64,000 nucleotides of DNA from Arachnopeziza araneosa (taxonomy: Eukaryota; Ascomycota; Leotiomycetes; Helotiales; Arachnopezizaceae), in NCBI GenBank assembly GCA_003988855.1, contig QYAI01000163.1, positions 62,001-126,000 of the forward strand, in the 5' to 3' direction. The notes under the pieces are model-generated. The model made no database searches. It saw only the letters and a list, made by a program, of their open reading frames with translations, and was not told the DNA's origin. Positions 10,849 through 21,304 of this stretch are shown piece after piece. The position numbers and the translations under genes are program-made. Within the stretch, counting starts at the first letter, position 1. Each line of letters starts with the position of its first letter.

Positions 10849-12426
10849 CTAGATCAGAGGAGAGTCCGTAATCGTGACAATAATAGTCCTCTTTCCAGAG
10901 ACAATAGCTCGTCTCATTCCTACACTGATACACCACCCGTCACGGGGATGCTGCCATGAAAATCTATCTACCATAGGGCCCCGTATATTTTGCTCCAAGG
11001 TTGTGGCTCGATGAGCAAGCGATTTGGCAAAATAAAAATGTGCTACCGGACATACGTGAAGAAAAACGCCTAACTGAGAGATATCCACCGGAGGGTCAAT
11101 GTCGATGACAACCGAAAAGCTCTTAATAGCTTGGCTGTCCTGAAAAGAAAGCTCACCCGAGTTTTTCTGATCTGCGGAAAGTGGCGCCCCATAATCATTG
11201 ATATAGAACGAGCCGTCTGGCCTATAATTTGCAGACCATCTGGCAGGAAAAATCTTGTTAAGGGTAACACCACTAAATGGGAATTTTAATTCGAAGAGCA
11301 ACTCTGCCGACTGAAAACCGAATCCAGGAAGCGAGGACTTTATGGCCGTCTCCTGGACTTGAACGACATATATTGACTCTACGCCGATGTTTTCTCGTTC
11401 ATGTACTGCTACGCTAACGGTTCCGCAGTAAGGATCAAAATAGAATGTATCGCTCGAATTTGAGTTGCGAGTCAACCTGATCGCGAGGTTATACCCCGGC
11501 CGGTTGATTTCCTGACAATCGAGAATGCCGAAACTTTCTTCGAAGATGGGAAGATGGAGATGTATACCTTTATTGGTAAATTCGAATGGTAAGCTGGTTC
11601 TCAGAGGGTCTCGGACGATGGATTTCGTGTTAGCAAAGGCGGAAGGGCATTTGGCGAAGAGACCTCCAGCGCAATCCCTACTTGCAGGATAGCCGTTTGC
11701 CCATGCGAAAATCGTATGATCCGTAGATCTTCTAATTATCTCCTCTTGCAGTCGGATAAAAGCGTGGTCTCCTTCACCATAAAGCATTGGCATATGCACA
11801 CCGAATATGCCCATGAGGCTATAAGCCTCGTCCTCAACCCTTGTAGTCTCTCTCCGTGAGGCCCAGCACATTCTCTGCGCGATACTAAAGCTTTTTAGGT
11901 CTGTTCCTAAGAGTGCTTCAACTTGGATGTCGGTGACCTTGGATATTAATACCCTTAGGCTATGCTTAGTACCGATATCTATCCAATAGCTGTTAAAGAA
12001 TATAACGCTTTGAGGCGCAAGCAATTCCTGTAGCGTCCAGCCCCTTTGAAACCACCTGCTGCTCGCGAACCTAGATTGAGGGTCTCCATGAGATATACCA
12101 AAATGATAGTCCGATAAATAAACATAGCAGACGTCGGCCTTCTGATACCAAGAGTACATGGAATTGATTGCTTCGGTGAGTTCCGCACTACTCGTTTTGT
12201 CGATACAGCAAGTGTCAACCCAGACGTACTCGAATCCATTCGCTGCAGCTTTTCTGCAACAGCCTTGAATTTTCCGGTACCCTTTTTTTCTCTCTGGTTC
12301 GCCATTTTGCATGTCTTGGAAAGAAACCTCTTCCGTCTCCCACGTGTGGGAGAGAATAACGTACGGCGGGGCATTCCTCTCCGTAAACTCGGCCAGCTGA
12401 AGTGTTGTTGAATTGAGGAGTCGCAT
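10849..12426 (-). CDS. HET-domain protein of the HET-E type
   Basis: Intact single frame of 525 aa starting MRLLNSTTLQLAEF. The HET domain begins almost at once (about residues 20-150): YVILSHTWETEEVSFQD, FEYVWVDTCCIDK, EAINSMYSWYQKADVCYVYL, then SRWFQRGWTLQELLAP. The block RRETTRVEDEAYSLMGIFGV and MPMLYGEG that always follows in this subfamily is also present. In HET-E and HET-D proteins a NACHT and WD40 repeats come next; here the protein ends after a variable C-terminal region without them, as in many stand-alone relatives. Role by family: cell death on non-self recognition. The gene sits 260 bp from the MITE. Confidence 0.9.
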   Translation of the reverse strand: MRLLNSTTLQLAEFTERNAPPYVILSHTWETEEVSFQDMQNGEPERKKGYRKIQGCCRKAAANGFEYVWVDTCCIDKTSSAELTEAINSMYSWYQKADVCYVYLSDYHFGISHGDPQSRFASSRWFQRGWTLQELLAPQSVIFFNSYWIDIGTKHSLRVLISKVTDIQVEALLGTDLKSFSIAQRMCWASRRETTRVEDEAYSLMGIFGVHMPMLYGEGDHAFIRLQEEIIRRSTDHTIFAWANGYPASRDCAGGLFAKCPSAFANTKSIVRDPLRTSLPFEFTNKGIHLHLPIFEESFGILDCQEINRPGYNLAIRLTRNSNSSDTFYFDPYCGTVSVAVHERENIGVESIYVVQVQETAIKSSLPGFGFQSAELLFELKFPFSGVTLNKIFPARWSANYRPDGSFYINDYGAPLSADQKNSGELSFQDSQAIKSFSVVIDIDPPVDISQLGVFLHVCPVAHFYFAKSLAHRATTLEQNIRGPMVDRFSWQHPRDGWCISVGMRRAIVSGKRTIIVTITDSPLI

Positions 12427-12703
12427 GGTAAGTTACCAGAATGCGCAGCTCCCGGGACAAATATGCGAGTGAGATTGAGGGAAAAGGTGAAGTCGATCGA
12501 GACAAGGCTGGAGCTGGTGGAGGTGTCAAGATTTAGATGCAATGCATCATTTTGGCGGGTGCTGACTCAACCAAGCACACTATTTATCGTCCCTGTACAT
12601 CTGTTCGATTCCTGTATCCTGATCATCAACCAATACAACTCTGCTACCATACTTGACGGGAGGCCGTGCGTGAGGTCATCAAATTTTCGTGGACGGGTAA
12701 CGG

Positions 12704-13009
12704 TGTCACGAGACGAGATTCAGTCACGAGACTCAGTCACGAGACGGCTAGGGTTAGGGCTAGGCTAGTTAGTAAGCAAGACCGGTTCCTTTAAAGGAAC
12801 CGGCACAGTAGCTAGCAATGAATCAGCTTTCTCTGACTTCTTCTTCCTTCTCTTGTCTCCCAACAAACGGTGCTTCATAGGAGAAATGAGCGGCCGAAAT
12901 TGACTCTGTGCGACCACCAAAGTCTTCCTTTCTAACTCTTCCTTTAGGACAACAAAACTGAACTAAAAGCACCAAAAAGGTGCCTAGGTTTTGCAAGATA
13001 ATTCTGATA
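12704..13009. repeat. Probable gypsy-type LTR remnant
   Basis: Begins TGTCACGAGACGAG and repeats GTCACGAGAC three times by 12760, then carries a telomere-like GGGTTAGGG stretch and a perfect 22-bp palindrome (CCGGTTCC-TTTAAA-GGAACCGG around 12782-12803). It may end at TCTGATA near 13009, where TTTGGTTCTGCTACGCGAGA follows like a primer-binding region. I infer a degraded LTR plus a little internal sequence (to about 13240, GGGGGG-rich); no gag or pol frame is left and no target duplication was found, so this call is tentative. Confidence 0.4.
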
Positions 13010-13477
13010 TTTGGTTCTGCTACGCGAGAACTATCAGTTCTACACGACTGTGTTCAGAGGGTCGAAATCGGCTCCTGGGGAGCCCAAACAGGACCCTAGT
13101 TTACACGGGAATCTAAGGTTTATAGAGGAATTGGGGGGATTAGGGGGCTGATAAAATCAGCCTCAGCAATGCGAGCCGTTAGAAATGATAGATGTCGGTA
13201 GACGATGGTAGGTAGCAAGCGAGGAGAGTAGATAAAGAGTTTGATATTATATCTTGAAATTGTTTGACTTTGTTATGAGAAAAATAGCTTCCAGCAACTG
13301 AAGATTTACTCGGTTTTCACGGACATCAACCTGCGATATTTCACTAGCAGTATATTCTCTAACCCAGCTCCCGCCCAAGCCAAATTCCAACTTTGTCCAC
13401 CACGCACATCACTTCGCGTCTCTCTTATCGAGTGCCACACCGCTCTCCTCTAAGGGCTGCTCTGTATTGAAGAAGAC

Positions 13478-14746
13478 CTAAAAGTTAGGAAAGGGTTGAG
13501 TTGCAACATCAGCATATTCCAAACCACCGATCCAAATTTTCGAGATATCCTTGGTCGCTGAGATATCTTTCACTGGATCCGCGCCAGGAGATAGGAGGAT
13601 CAGATCTGCACGCATTCCAATGGCAATCTTTCCGCGGCCGGGCAAGTTGTGCATGGTGGCTGGAACAATTGTAGCTGATCTCAAGGCTTCGGTAGTACTG
13701 AGTCCGGCATCCACAAGATTCTCCAGCTCCTGATGGAAAGTCCAACCAAAAAAACTGTAGTCGATAGGAATCTGTGGGGCGGCATCAGTGCCGGCCAGTA
13801 TGGGAACGCCAGCAGTATGCATCGCTATCACATTGGCACGCCAGGTAGCATAGGAGGCGTTCGACCCTTGGCCAAGCCATGCTAAGATGGACGAGTTGGT
13901 CACCGCCAATGTTGTAATTATCCTGGCAATCTCCATAGTGGGTGTAACGTGTTGCTTCTGTTCGACCATCAAGTCGGCCATGTATTCTGACAGAACAAAG
14001 TCCCCTGGCGCATGTTGGATCCCGTCACTCTTAGAGAGAATGGCTTCGTTGAAGAAGGAAACTTGTGTAGCATGAGTCATCGTAGATTTGCCTTTCGCAT
14101 GTGCAGCAGCAACTATGGCATTTTGAGTAGCTTGGTCCGGCCCACCCACTGCCGCTACGATTTTCAGATAGTCGGATCCGTTTCCGAAAACATAGTCGAC
14201 AAATGTTCCTGCTTGTGAAGTATCGTTGGAGAAAGTGGCGGGGCCAGGGAAAAGGCCACCAGCTGCATGCGCTGCTATGCCCGAAGAGAAGTATTGTGTC
14301 AAACCAACTTGATTGCGGAGGCCGTTGCACATATCGTACGAGTAACAGGCCATCCCAAGAGCAGTGGAAACGCCATAGCTGGAGAGATCTTCGAGTGCGC
14401 TAATACTTTCGGGGTGGCAATGGCTGTCGATAAAGCCTGGGAGGAGGACACCACCGTGGCCATCTATCACAGTGTCGGCAGGTAAGATATTGGGTACAAC
14501 ATTGGGTACAATAAAACCATTGTCAAGCGATAATGTACTCGGTGGCAGAATCACAAACCCATCCCAGATCCTAACGTTTTTCAAGACCGTACGGACTGGG
14601 ACAGCATTCTTGATGTCGCGGCGACGCACCCCTATGTTGATTGGAAGGGAGTCAGTGGACCTATAGTGATGCATACAGCTTTCAGCTATAGAAGGTAAGA
14701 GAGTGACGGTGGCCGCAAGGAACAAAATCATGTCATTGAGCGGCAT
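13478..14746 (-). CDS. Secreted metal-dependent amidohydrolase
   Basis: Single frame of 422 aa with an N-terminal hydrophobic leader (MILFLAATVTLLPSIAES), so probably secreted. It has the amidohydrolase TIM-barrel pattern: a small beta domain (VRIWDGFVILPP), GFIDSHCHPES with the metal-binding H-x-H, a lysine in DYLKIVAAVGG in the place of the bridging Lys, two later histidines (STMTHAT and IQHAPGD), and the catalytic Asp in ILAGTDAAP. The end has the usual ATIVPATMHNLPGRGKIAIG-type block. It fits the imidazolonepropionase-like/prolidase-like amidohydrolases, which hydrolyse C-N bonds in ring or amide substrates; the actual substrate is unknown. It is divergently placed to a Zn2Cys6 regulator 466 bp away. 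Confidence 0.85.
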   Translation of the reverse strand: MPLNDMILFLAATVTLLPSIAESCMHHYRSTDSLPINIGVRRRDIKNAVPVRTVLKNVRIWDGFVILPPSTLSLDNGFIVPNVVPNILPADTVIDGHGGVLLPGFIDSHCHPESISALEDLSSYGVSTALGMACYSYDMCNGLRNQVGLTQYFSSGIAAHAAGGLFPGPATFSNDTSQAGTFVDYVFGNGSDYLKIVAAVGGPDQATQNAIVAAAHAKGKSTMTHATQVSFFNEAILSKSDGIQHAPGDFVLSEYMADLMVEQKQHVTPTMEIARIITTLAVTNSSILAWLGQGSNASYATWRANVIAMHTAGVPILAGTDAAPQIPIDYSFFGWTFHQELENLVDAGLSTTEALRSATIVPATMHNLPGRGKIAIGMRADLILLSPGADPVKDISATKDISKIWIGGLEYADVATQPFPNF

Positions 14747-15211
14747 GATGACTAGCTTGTATCGAGAGAATATAGAAATGAATATTGGTCAAGTGTTGCT
14801 GAGTGTCAACGACATGACGGCTGACCCTCTGTACTTAAACCTCTCGCCCTCGCTCGCTCTCCATCCCAGCAGCTCGCAAAGTGCCTTGCCAAAGCCCAAG
14901 CCAAATATCTCTAGTGCTATTCACAGGCATAAATTGGAGAGCAGAGAGTGAGCAACAGTAACTCGTACACTACACTAGTTTGAGCAGGTAGTCCGAAGCT
15001 ATTAGGAGCACTGGTCCATGACGGATTTGGTAAATTAAAAATGCCGCTACCTCCGGATAATATGTGGGACTAGGATGAGAAGGGTTTAGTGTACGAAGAT
15101 GCATCATGCTCCATCACGTACATGAGATCGGGATATTTCAGATGGACGTCCGACCGACATCTTTTCTTCCCGTTAGTACATTCTACCCTGCTTCCTAGAC
15201 GGTGCAGTTGT
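14747..15211. promoter_or_regulatory. Shared region between amidohydrolase and Zn2Cys6 gene
   Basis: The two genes start at opposite ends of this 465-bp gap, so it likely contains both promoters. Zn2Cys6 proteins bind CGG/CCG triplets; a few lie here (for example CCTCCGG near 15050), but no clear paired site was recognised. Confidence 0.4.
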
Positions 15212-16367
15212 ATGATTGAGGCCGAATACAGGAGGATGGCTGGAGGCTCGCGTAGGAACCATACAAAGTCGCGCAACGGCTGCGGCCAATGTAAGAAACG
15301 ACATATTAAGGTAAGGTAAGCGAGTATGTCGGCAGTTTGGCTCTGACTGACGAGATCATGTGCAGTGTGACGAACAAGGTCCGCGTTGCTGTAATTGCGA
15401 GAGACGGAATATCCAGTGTGAATATCAATCATTGATATCCGGGCCGCAATCCATCCCGGCCGATCGATTCCAGCTGCAGTTCTACCAACTCATACAGCAC
15501 TGGACCACCACAACTTCCGCGACTGTAGGCCCAGTTGGTGGCCCGGAAATTGAACACGTTTGGCGTGTCGTTATTCCAGGACAATCTCAGACTTGTCCAT
15601 TCCTCATGCATAGCATACTCGCTTTCACTGGAATTCATATGGCACACCTGAACCCAAGCCGGCGCACGACATATTCCAACCTCGCACGCCAAAAACATAT
15701 CCAAGCCTCGGAGCTCTTCCGCTCTTCAGTCTCGAGTAATTACATAAAACCCAGCTCTGTTTCCACACTTTCCTTTTTGATCCTTACGACTTTGACTTCG
15801 CTGGGATTGATCCAAGAAGAAGCCGAGGACCTCGACAGTTTTATATCTTTCTTGGACTTTATGCGTCATGCCCTTCGATTTGCTGTATCTTATGAAACTC
15901 CAGCTGAAGACGATGACGGGGTAGTAGCTATTATCATAGCTTCCAAATGGCACCCCTCAGGCTTGCTAAACTTAGATGAAGAATTACAGTCGTCTCTGGA
16001 CCGCTTAGAATATAGTAACTCAGTCTTTTCAACGGCGTCGATATCCCAGAAGGCAGTTCTCTCTCATGCAATAGAGCAAACGAAACAATGGTATTCATAT
16101 GTACCTGTTCATCCGTCGAATTTGGTCTTTATCCCGCATTGGTTGATAATGATAACCGATGAGTTCTTTGGGTACTTGAAAGAGAAGAATCAGGTGGCGC
16201 TGGCATTACTGGCTCATTGGATTGTTCCATCTTATAATGCGCCGTGGAAATGGTATATGGGCGATTGGCCGCGGAAAGTTGTAAGGAGTATTGCAAAAGA
16301 ACTGGGGATAGCTAAGAGTGATGTAATTGAATGGGTGTTGGCTCAAGTAGATATATTGGATGTATAA
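15212..16367 (+). CDS. Zn2Cys6 transcription factor
   Basis: Two exons (15212-15310, 15366-16367) give 366 aa; the 55-nt intron splits the zinc cluster in phase 0, a common position. The binuclear cluster is complete: C-x2-C-x6-C-x6-C-x2-C-x6-C, from GCGQCKKRH through KCDEQGPRCCNC to NIQCEY. The HTKSRNGC lead-in is typical of the sterol-uptake-control (UPC2-like) group. The remaining 300 residues are a helical region without a recognisable fungal_trans motif. An inner ATG at 15236 (MAGGSRRN) is an equally good start. By family it is a nuclear DNA-binding regulator; the adjacent amidohydrolase is the obvious candidate target, but this is inference from position. Confidence 0.85.
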
Positions 16368-16808
16368 TAGGAAATTGTATGAGGTCATGTTCAATGGATT
16401 TTGAGGGGGTAAAGTAAGCCGGCCTGCGCTTCTTTGTGTTACGGGTTAAACCCGAGCAGGAAACCTTGGCTTACCTGCATTACTATCCCGCCGAATCATG
16501 TGCGGCCAGACCAGAGGACCTTTGATAGGTATCCACAGGGATTTACTCATCGGGGTGCTTAAGACTTAGGTATTAGTTCAAGTTAGAGCAGCCATTTCTC
16601 ACGTCCAAAAACAAAAATGGACTTTGGTGGGGTCCCTTTTCGTATAAGATTACATAATGTCCTCGGCTAGAGTGCTATATGAGAAACTGAATTGCTGCCT
16701 AAATTATACGGTAATCCTTCATAAATAGCGGACTGGAGAACTTGACCTCTCTTGCATAAAACTTCCATCGCGCGAAAGCGATATGTTCAGCTTCTTCTTG
16801 CATTAGCC
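16368..16808. other. Intergenic
   Basis: No gene. A weak inverted repeat (GTAAGCC ... GGCTTAC, about 16413 to 16474) is present. The right part is the promoter of the alpha/beta hydrolase. Confidence 0.35.
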
Positions 16809-17911
16809 ATGTCTCTAATTTCGGATTTGAGAGCGTACCTTGCCCGAGTATTTGATAGCTTCACAACAACAAATGATCTTGCCAGTCCTCCAGCAGCTTC
16901 TGTAGGTGCATCTTCTAAGTGTCGCTACCGTTTGGACAATGATAGCTCAGACACAATTACCCTCCCAGATGGACGGAAAATGGGATATGCACAGTATGGT
17001 TCGCTAACGGGGCGGCCAATCTTTTACATCCACGGCCATCCAGGATCTCGTCTCGAAGCTGCTTGGCTTGACGAATTTGGTCCGAAATTAGATGCTCGTA
17101 TCATCGCGATAGATAGACCTGGTTTCGGCTGGAGCTCACCCCACCCAGATCGAACTATCCTTGATTATCCAAAGGAGTTGGAGCAGCTTGCGAAGCACCT
17201 GGAGCTGGATGAATATCGCGTGTTGGTATGAACAACTAGACCCCTAATTTTATCGAAGACTATTTACTCATATGACGTGCTCAATAGGGAGTATCAGGAG
17301 GTGGACCATATGCACTTGCTTGTGCGATGGCGTTACCTCGCGAAAAGCTAAAGTCTGTTTCAATCGTCTGCGGCCTAGGACCGCCTGACATTGGTATGAA
17401 AGGGGCTGGGTGGATGACCTGGATTGGATTCACATTTGGCTATCGCTATCTCTCCACTTACGGTCTCAAATGGTTCGGCCGATGGTTTCTTTCACGCGAA
17501 CCGCAAGCACGCTTAGACCTACCTGAGGAGAAGCGACGTGAGCTGCTAGTACAAGGCTTTTCGAGATCCAAACTACCTGAGGAGGATCTTGAGATTTTGA
17601 AGGATGAAGATTTTGTCAAAGTATTTGTACGATCGGCTCAAGAAGTTTACACTTGGGGGTGCGATCCGTTGCTACTGGATGGTAAGGTGTTAAGTATCGA
17701 CTTTGGTTTTCGGATAGAAGATATTCGTCCCGATCTACCGGTACAGCTTTGGTACGGAAACATGGATACTAATGTTCCACTCAATCATGGCAAGCAAATA
17801 GCCGCACGATTGGGTGACAGAGCGACTCTCAGAATAAAAGATGAGACACATTTAGGCATTTATTTTAGGTGGAGGGAAGCTATTTTGAAAGATTTGCTCA
17901 ATAACGCGTGA
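16809..17911 (+). CDS. Alpha/beta hydrolase
   Basis: Two exons (16809-17225, 17288-17911) give 346 aa; the first in-frame ATG reads MSLISDLRAY. The alpha/beta-hydrolase core is clear: GRKMGYAQYG, oxyanion-hole region FYIHGHPGSRLEA, DRPGFGWSSPHP, and the nucleophile elbow GVSGGGPYALA, whose GVSGG is created exactly at the exon junction. The acid residue is likely in WYGNMDTNVP and the catalytic His in DETHLGIYF. The closest group is the fungal AB-hydrolase_1 esterase/epoxide-hydrolase-like set; the substrate is unknown. No signal peptide is evident, although the N-terminus is mildly hydrophobic. Confidence 0.85.
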
Positions 17912-18221
17912 GATTAAGACCATTCTTCCTTTTATGCCACGGAAATCACAACTCTGTCTACTTTAACGCCAGGGGAATCACAACTCGGTCAAATTTAGGG
18001 TAGAATTTAAAGTAGAAACTAATACATCGCCGCACTATTAAAAGTGTTGTTTTATGACCATATTTGCTAAAATAACGAAAGAGCCTTATATCTCGAGTAA
18101 ACTTAGCATATGAGACCATAGGAGAGTGTGGGATATTTACCAGGGGATTCACTTGATCTTGAAACAAGTTCTCCGAACCCCGACTTTCAGAGTATGAATC
18201 ATTTCTAAGCCAGAATGTATA
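17912..18221. other. Intergenic before solo LTR
   Basis: No gene is supported. It holds the hydrolase 3' region. The GTATA target copy at 18217-18221 belongs to the LTR insertion. Confidence 0.4.
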
Positions 18222-18404
18222 TGTCGGTTCACTTGATAAACCTAGGTTATCCGTATTGGCCGGTTTACCCTGGATACTGGACTCCTCACGTTGTGGAGGG
18301 GTCTGTATCGGTGGGTTAAGTTGGCTTGTATTCGGAAGAAGGATGGAGGCGTTCTGGCTGCCTGACTAACTAAGTTCGACGTGTTGCACGTGATTGTACC
18401 AACA
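18222..18404 (-). repeat. Solo LTR copy 1, copia-like, with 5-bp target duplication
   Basis: On the minus strand the element runs from TGTTGGTACAAT to GAACCGACA, i.e. canonical TG...CA with short imperfect inverted ends. It is flanked by a perfect 5-bp direct repeat GTATA (18217-18221 and 18405-18409). It is closely similar to the copy at 25320-25494 over nearly its whole length. No internal retrotransposon sequence adjoins it, so it is a solo LTR left by recombination, or a very small LTR-derived element. Confidence 0.9.
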
Positions 18405-18497
18405 GTATAATATGCTTTAAAAAAAAAGCTCCTCTGACTTTAGAATATAGCCTTGCGATAAAATATAGCAGTCAATACCCTAAATTCCGCTGTTAAG

Positions 18498-18788
18498 ATG
18501 TCCTCTACCAAAAGTCATTCAAGCAATCTCGCCAGACACGGACCCGTACACAAATGCAAACTCCACATTCCAGTATATGCCTGCAACCACCTAGGCATCA
18601 ATCAACCTGCTACCATAGACCATCACGCCGGCTGCCAGAGCAAAGGGTACTGGAATTACGTATGCCCCGATATCAGCACGGAGTTGGTGTGGCAATTTGA
18701 AGGTAGACAATGCGATGATTGTAGAGAGCAGAGGATTGAAGAACTCGAAAAAAGAATCGGAGAGCTGAAGAGAGATTTGGGGGAATAA
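18498..18788 (+). CDS. Small Cys/His-motif protein with coiled-coil tail
   Basis: Frame of 96 aa starting at an ATG (MSSTKSHSSNLARHG). The Cys/His block spans most of the protein: C-x8-C-x-H-x14-C-x9-C-x15-C-x2-C, from KCKLHIPVYACNH to QCDDC. It ends in a charged helix (REQRIEELEKRIGELKRD) that would form a short coiled coil. The plan matches 6243-7181 and 8273-8638, and the start of 25910-26628. No signal peptide. Its start lies 94 bp from solo LTR copy 1. Function unknown. Confidence 0.65.
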   Translation: MSSTKSHSSNLARHGPVHKCKLHIPVYACNHLGINQPATIDHHAGCQSKGYWNYVCPDISTELVWQFEGRQCDDCREQRIEELEKRIGELKRDLGE

Positions 18789-19060
18789 TTATTCAGGTTG
18801 AGAGAAAGTCTATGAGTCCGGTTGAACCAGATCTGAGAACCATGGGGGGTAAATTGTGGGTCTGGGTTTGAAAAGGGGCTTAAGCGAGAGAAGCGATTTC
18901 AGGACTCTAAACTTCAAAGCCATGGCAGTACAAAAGGTGATTTATGAGCTATAGTATTTTTAAATCTAACGATGTGTCTTTATTTCCAATCCGAAATTCC
19001 AGAATTTGTAAACAGCTACCTCAAAATGGTCCATTCCTCACCTGCAACCATCACCACAAC

Positions 19061-19618
19061 TTAACACTCTTCTCTAGATCTTTTACCAGCAACCCAATCT
19101 CTCCAATCTTGTCTCATGCTCTGAATCTTAATCCAAGATCCTCCATATACGGACCGCTCTCTTCGTATGAGTACCCACTCTTCATCTTTTTGCCCAGGGG
19201 CTTTGTCCCAATGAAACAGGACTCTGTAATAGCCGCTCTTTTTCAGTAAACAATCATTACATGTTCTTGGTATGACCACCGTAACTGGTACGGGGTTGAG
19301 GTATTCGCAGATAAGCCTTGGCTGAGTGTCTAGAGAGGGTCTAGAGAAAGGACAAGGTGGCTGGTGTCGAACTTGAGGAGCGATGGAGGTTGTATAGGGT
19401 GTCGTGCAGCAGTGGTACACGAGAAGCTTATTAGAAATTCGGTATGCAGTACGTAAACACGGAGAATGAATATCCTAACCTTGCTTTATGTAGTAGCATG
19501 GACTTGGGTGACTCGATGTTTCTCGTACCATCTGGGTGCCTCCAGATGGGTAAAGGCTGCTCTGCTTTGGAGGGAGCTTGAGATAGACTTTCAGAGGAAT
19601 TTCAGAGTTTGCTGTCAT
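19061..19618 (-). CDS. Cys-containing hypothetical protein, possible divergent family member
   Basis: The 3' exon is an open frame of about 119 codons ending at 19061. It contains C-x14-C-x15-C-x2-C (from PPCPFSRPS to TCNDC), which matches the second half of the Cys/His pattern of its neighbours, then a Trp/Arg-rich tail (EEWVLIRRERSVYGGSW). An upstream exon beginning ATG at 19618 (MTANSEIPLKVYLKLP) probably belongs to it. A splice from ATG|GTACGA to TAATAAG|CTTCTC keeps phase, but an alternative GGTTAGG donor does not, so the junction is unresolved. Function unknown. Confidence 0.4.
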
Positions 19619-20081
19619 ATTTAGTGCTTAGATGATTAAAGAGTAAGGTGTAAATAGCAAAACAACTTTGTCAATACTTCAACAAAGATAAAACAGATAT
19701 TATTTTGAGATACTATGGGCCAAAGAGGTGACGGTGCATTTTCAAAAGAGTTTCTCACATTCACTCTACATCCACGTCGGTAACTAACAATGCGTAATAT
19801 AACAATAACTGTTTCTTATCGCAAAGAATTCATACTTCCTTATCGCGAACGATGAATAAAAACCTCAATCTGTCTCCCTCAAAGCTGTTCTGAGTCAAGC
19901 TTGCAAAGTCTCCGATCTGATTCTCCAAATTCTCGATCTACAATCACAACTCTCCAGCTCTCTCATCAACAATTTACATTGTCAAAGCATCAGATCAACA
20001 ATCAGCAAGACTACATAGCATCCAAGTCTCTCTTCTACACTCATACACTCTCCTCTCATAATCCATATTTCAATCTTCAAC
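19619..20081. promoter_or_regulatory. Divergent intergenic region
   Basis: Lies between the Cys-containing minus-strand gene and the plus-strand small gene at 20082. No defined motif was recognised; the CT-rich run near 20030-20080 is typical of fungal 5' UTRs. Confidence 0.35.
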
Positions 20082-20562
20082 ATGTCATCCAACATTGAGA
20101 AGAACAATGTTGCTCCAAGCCAAGAAGAGAGTAAGTTCAATGTCCCGCATCCACAATCATACAAAACTAACAACCTCAGAAGACAAAAGTTCCCTCTCCG
20201 CCACCACCGCCGCCACCAAGCCCACCTCCCCCCCTCCCCAAGAAGAGATCTCTGACCCCGACGCCGAGGTCAAACTAGTCATGGCGGGCATTGCGGCCCA
20301 CACGCCTCGCCCGGGCGCCATCCTCGAAGACCGTGACCGCCCCTCGCTCGCCGAGCAGATCCGGAAGGAGGAGTTGGCCGAGCAGCTCGCTGCCGCCACC
20401 AAGGATGGAAAGATCAACCCCTTCCTGGTTCGGAAGGAGAAGGATGAGCAGGGGAAGTGGGGGTACCATGACAAGCGGTCGTGGATCAAGGGGATGAGAG
20501 AGGGGGGGCAAGAGGGGTTGAGGGAGTGGCGCCAGCAGGGCGAGGGTAGTGGTGGGAATTAG
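20082..20562 (+). CDS. Small charged hypothetical protein
   Basis: Two exons (20082-20130, 20180-20562) joined by a 49-nt intron with a GTAAGT donor give 143 aa (MSSNIEKNNVAPSQEE...). After a Ser/Thr/Pro-rich start the protein is hydrophilic, with the block HTPRPGAILEDRDRPSLAEQ, a helix EELAEQLAAATKDGKINPFL and a tail rich in Gly, Trp and Arg. There is no signal peptide, membrane segment or known domain. The coding sequence is distinctly GC-rich compared with its flanks, which supports it as a real gene. Function unknown. Confidence 0.65.
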
Positions 20563-21304
20563 GGGGGTGCAGTTGTTGATTTTGGGGTCGGACTTTGAGA
20601 TGGTGTTTTGGGTGGGTGCGTGCGTGGAGATACTTTTGACTTTGAATAGTGCATGGGACTGGCTGGGTTTCCAGCTGTAGGTCAGACAATAAGACACTTT
20701 CAGAGACCGAAATAATTGAAATCTACATGTGAGACAATAAAGAAGGATGTTGTAAGTTGTAAAGATCGGAGTAACTTCGGACATTCAACGAAGCCAAACA
20801 CTCTTTAATTTTCAAACTTTATGAGGGACAATGAGACGCATCCAAAGAGCAAAACAGTTAGAGACTCTTAGCAGACTTTCTGCATGAAAATTCACTTGCA
20901 CAGAGTACAGATCGATTTTGAACATTTACAACAACAAGTAGTGTGTGATTATCTAGATTTATGTAGAACAATCAGCTAAGCCCTAAAAGCAAAATCACCG
21001 AATTTTCCTGCGAATCTTCCTTATTATAAACAATTTGAAAAGAGTTTAATTCAAAGCTGGTACAATGTACTTAATGGAAGTTTCTTTGAAGACTGCTAAA
21101 GCCAAACCCCCCCCCATTATTGTTTTTAGTAATTCACAACTCGACAGTAAATAAAAAATCACTAATAAAACTCCGAATGATGTACTTGAAAATATCAATT
21201 GAATCAAATTAGATATGGATAAAGAAGAAAAATAGGAATGTGTATAAAATACAAGACGATAATTCTGTTAATATAATAGAGAAGTCCGAAAACAGTTGAC
21301 GCCA
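20563..21304. other. AT-rich intergenic between convergent genes
   Basis: The charged small gene and the dehydrogenase converge on it. From about 20760 the sequence is AT-rich with no frame of interest. Both 3' UTRs and terminators should be here. Confidence 0.45.

Noticed and set aside
12749..12770. Interstitial telomere
   Set aside because: Only about one and a half TTAGGG units; better explained as part of an LTR-like repeat.
20275..20784. 169-codon minus frame opposite the 20082-20562 gene
   Set aside because: Pro/Leu-rich shadow of a GC-rich plus-strand gene with a good intron; no features of its own.
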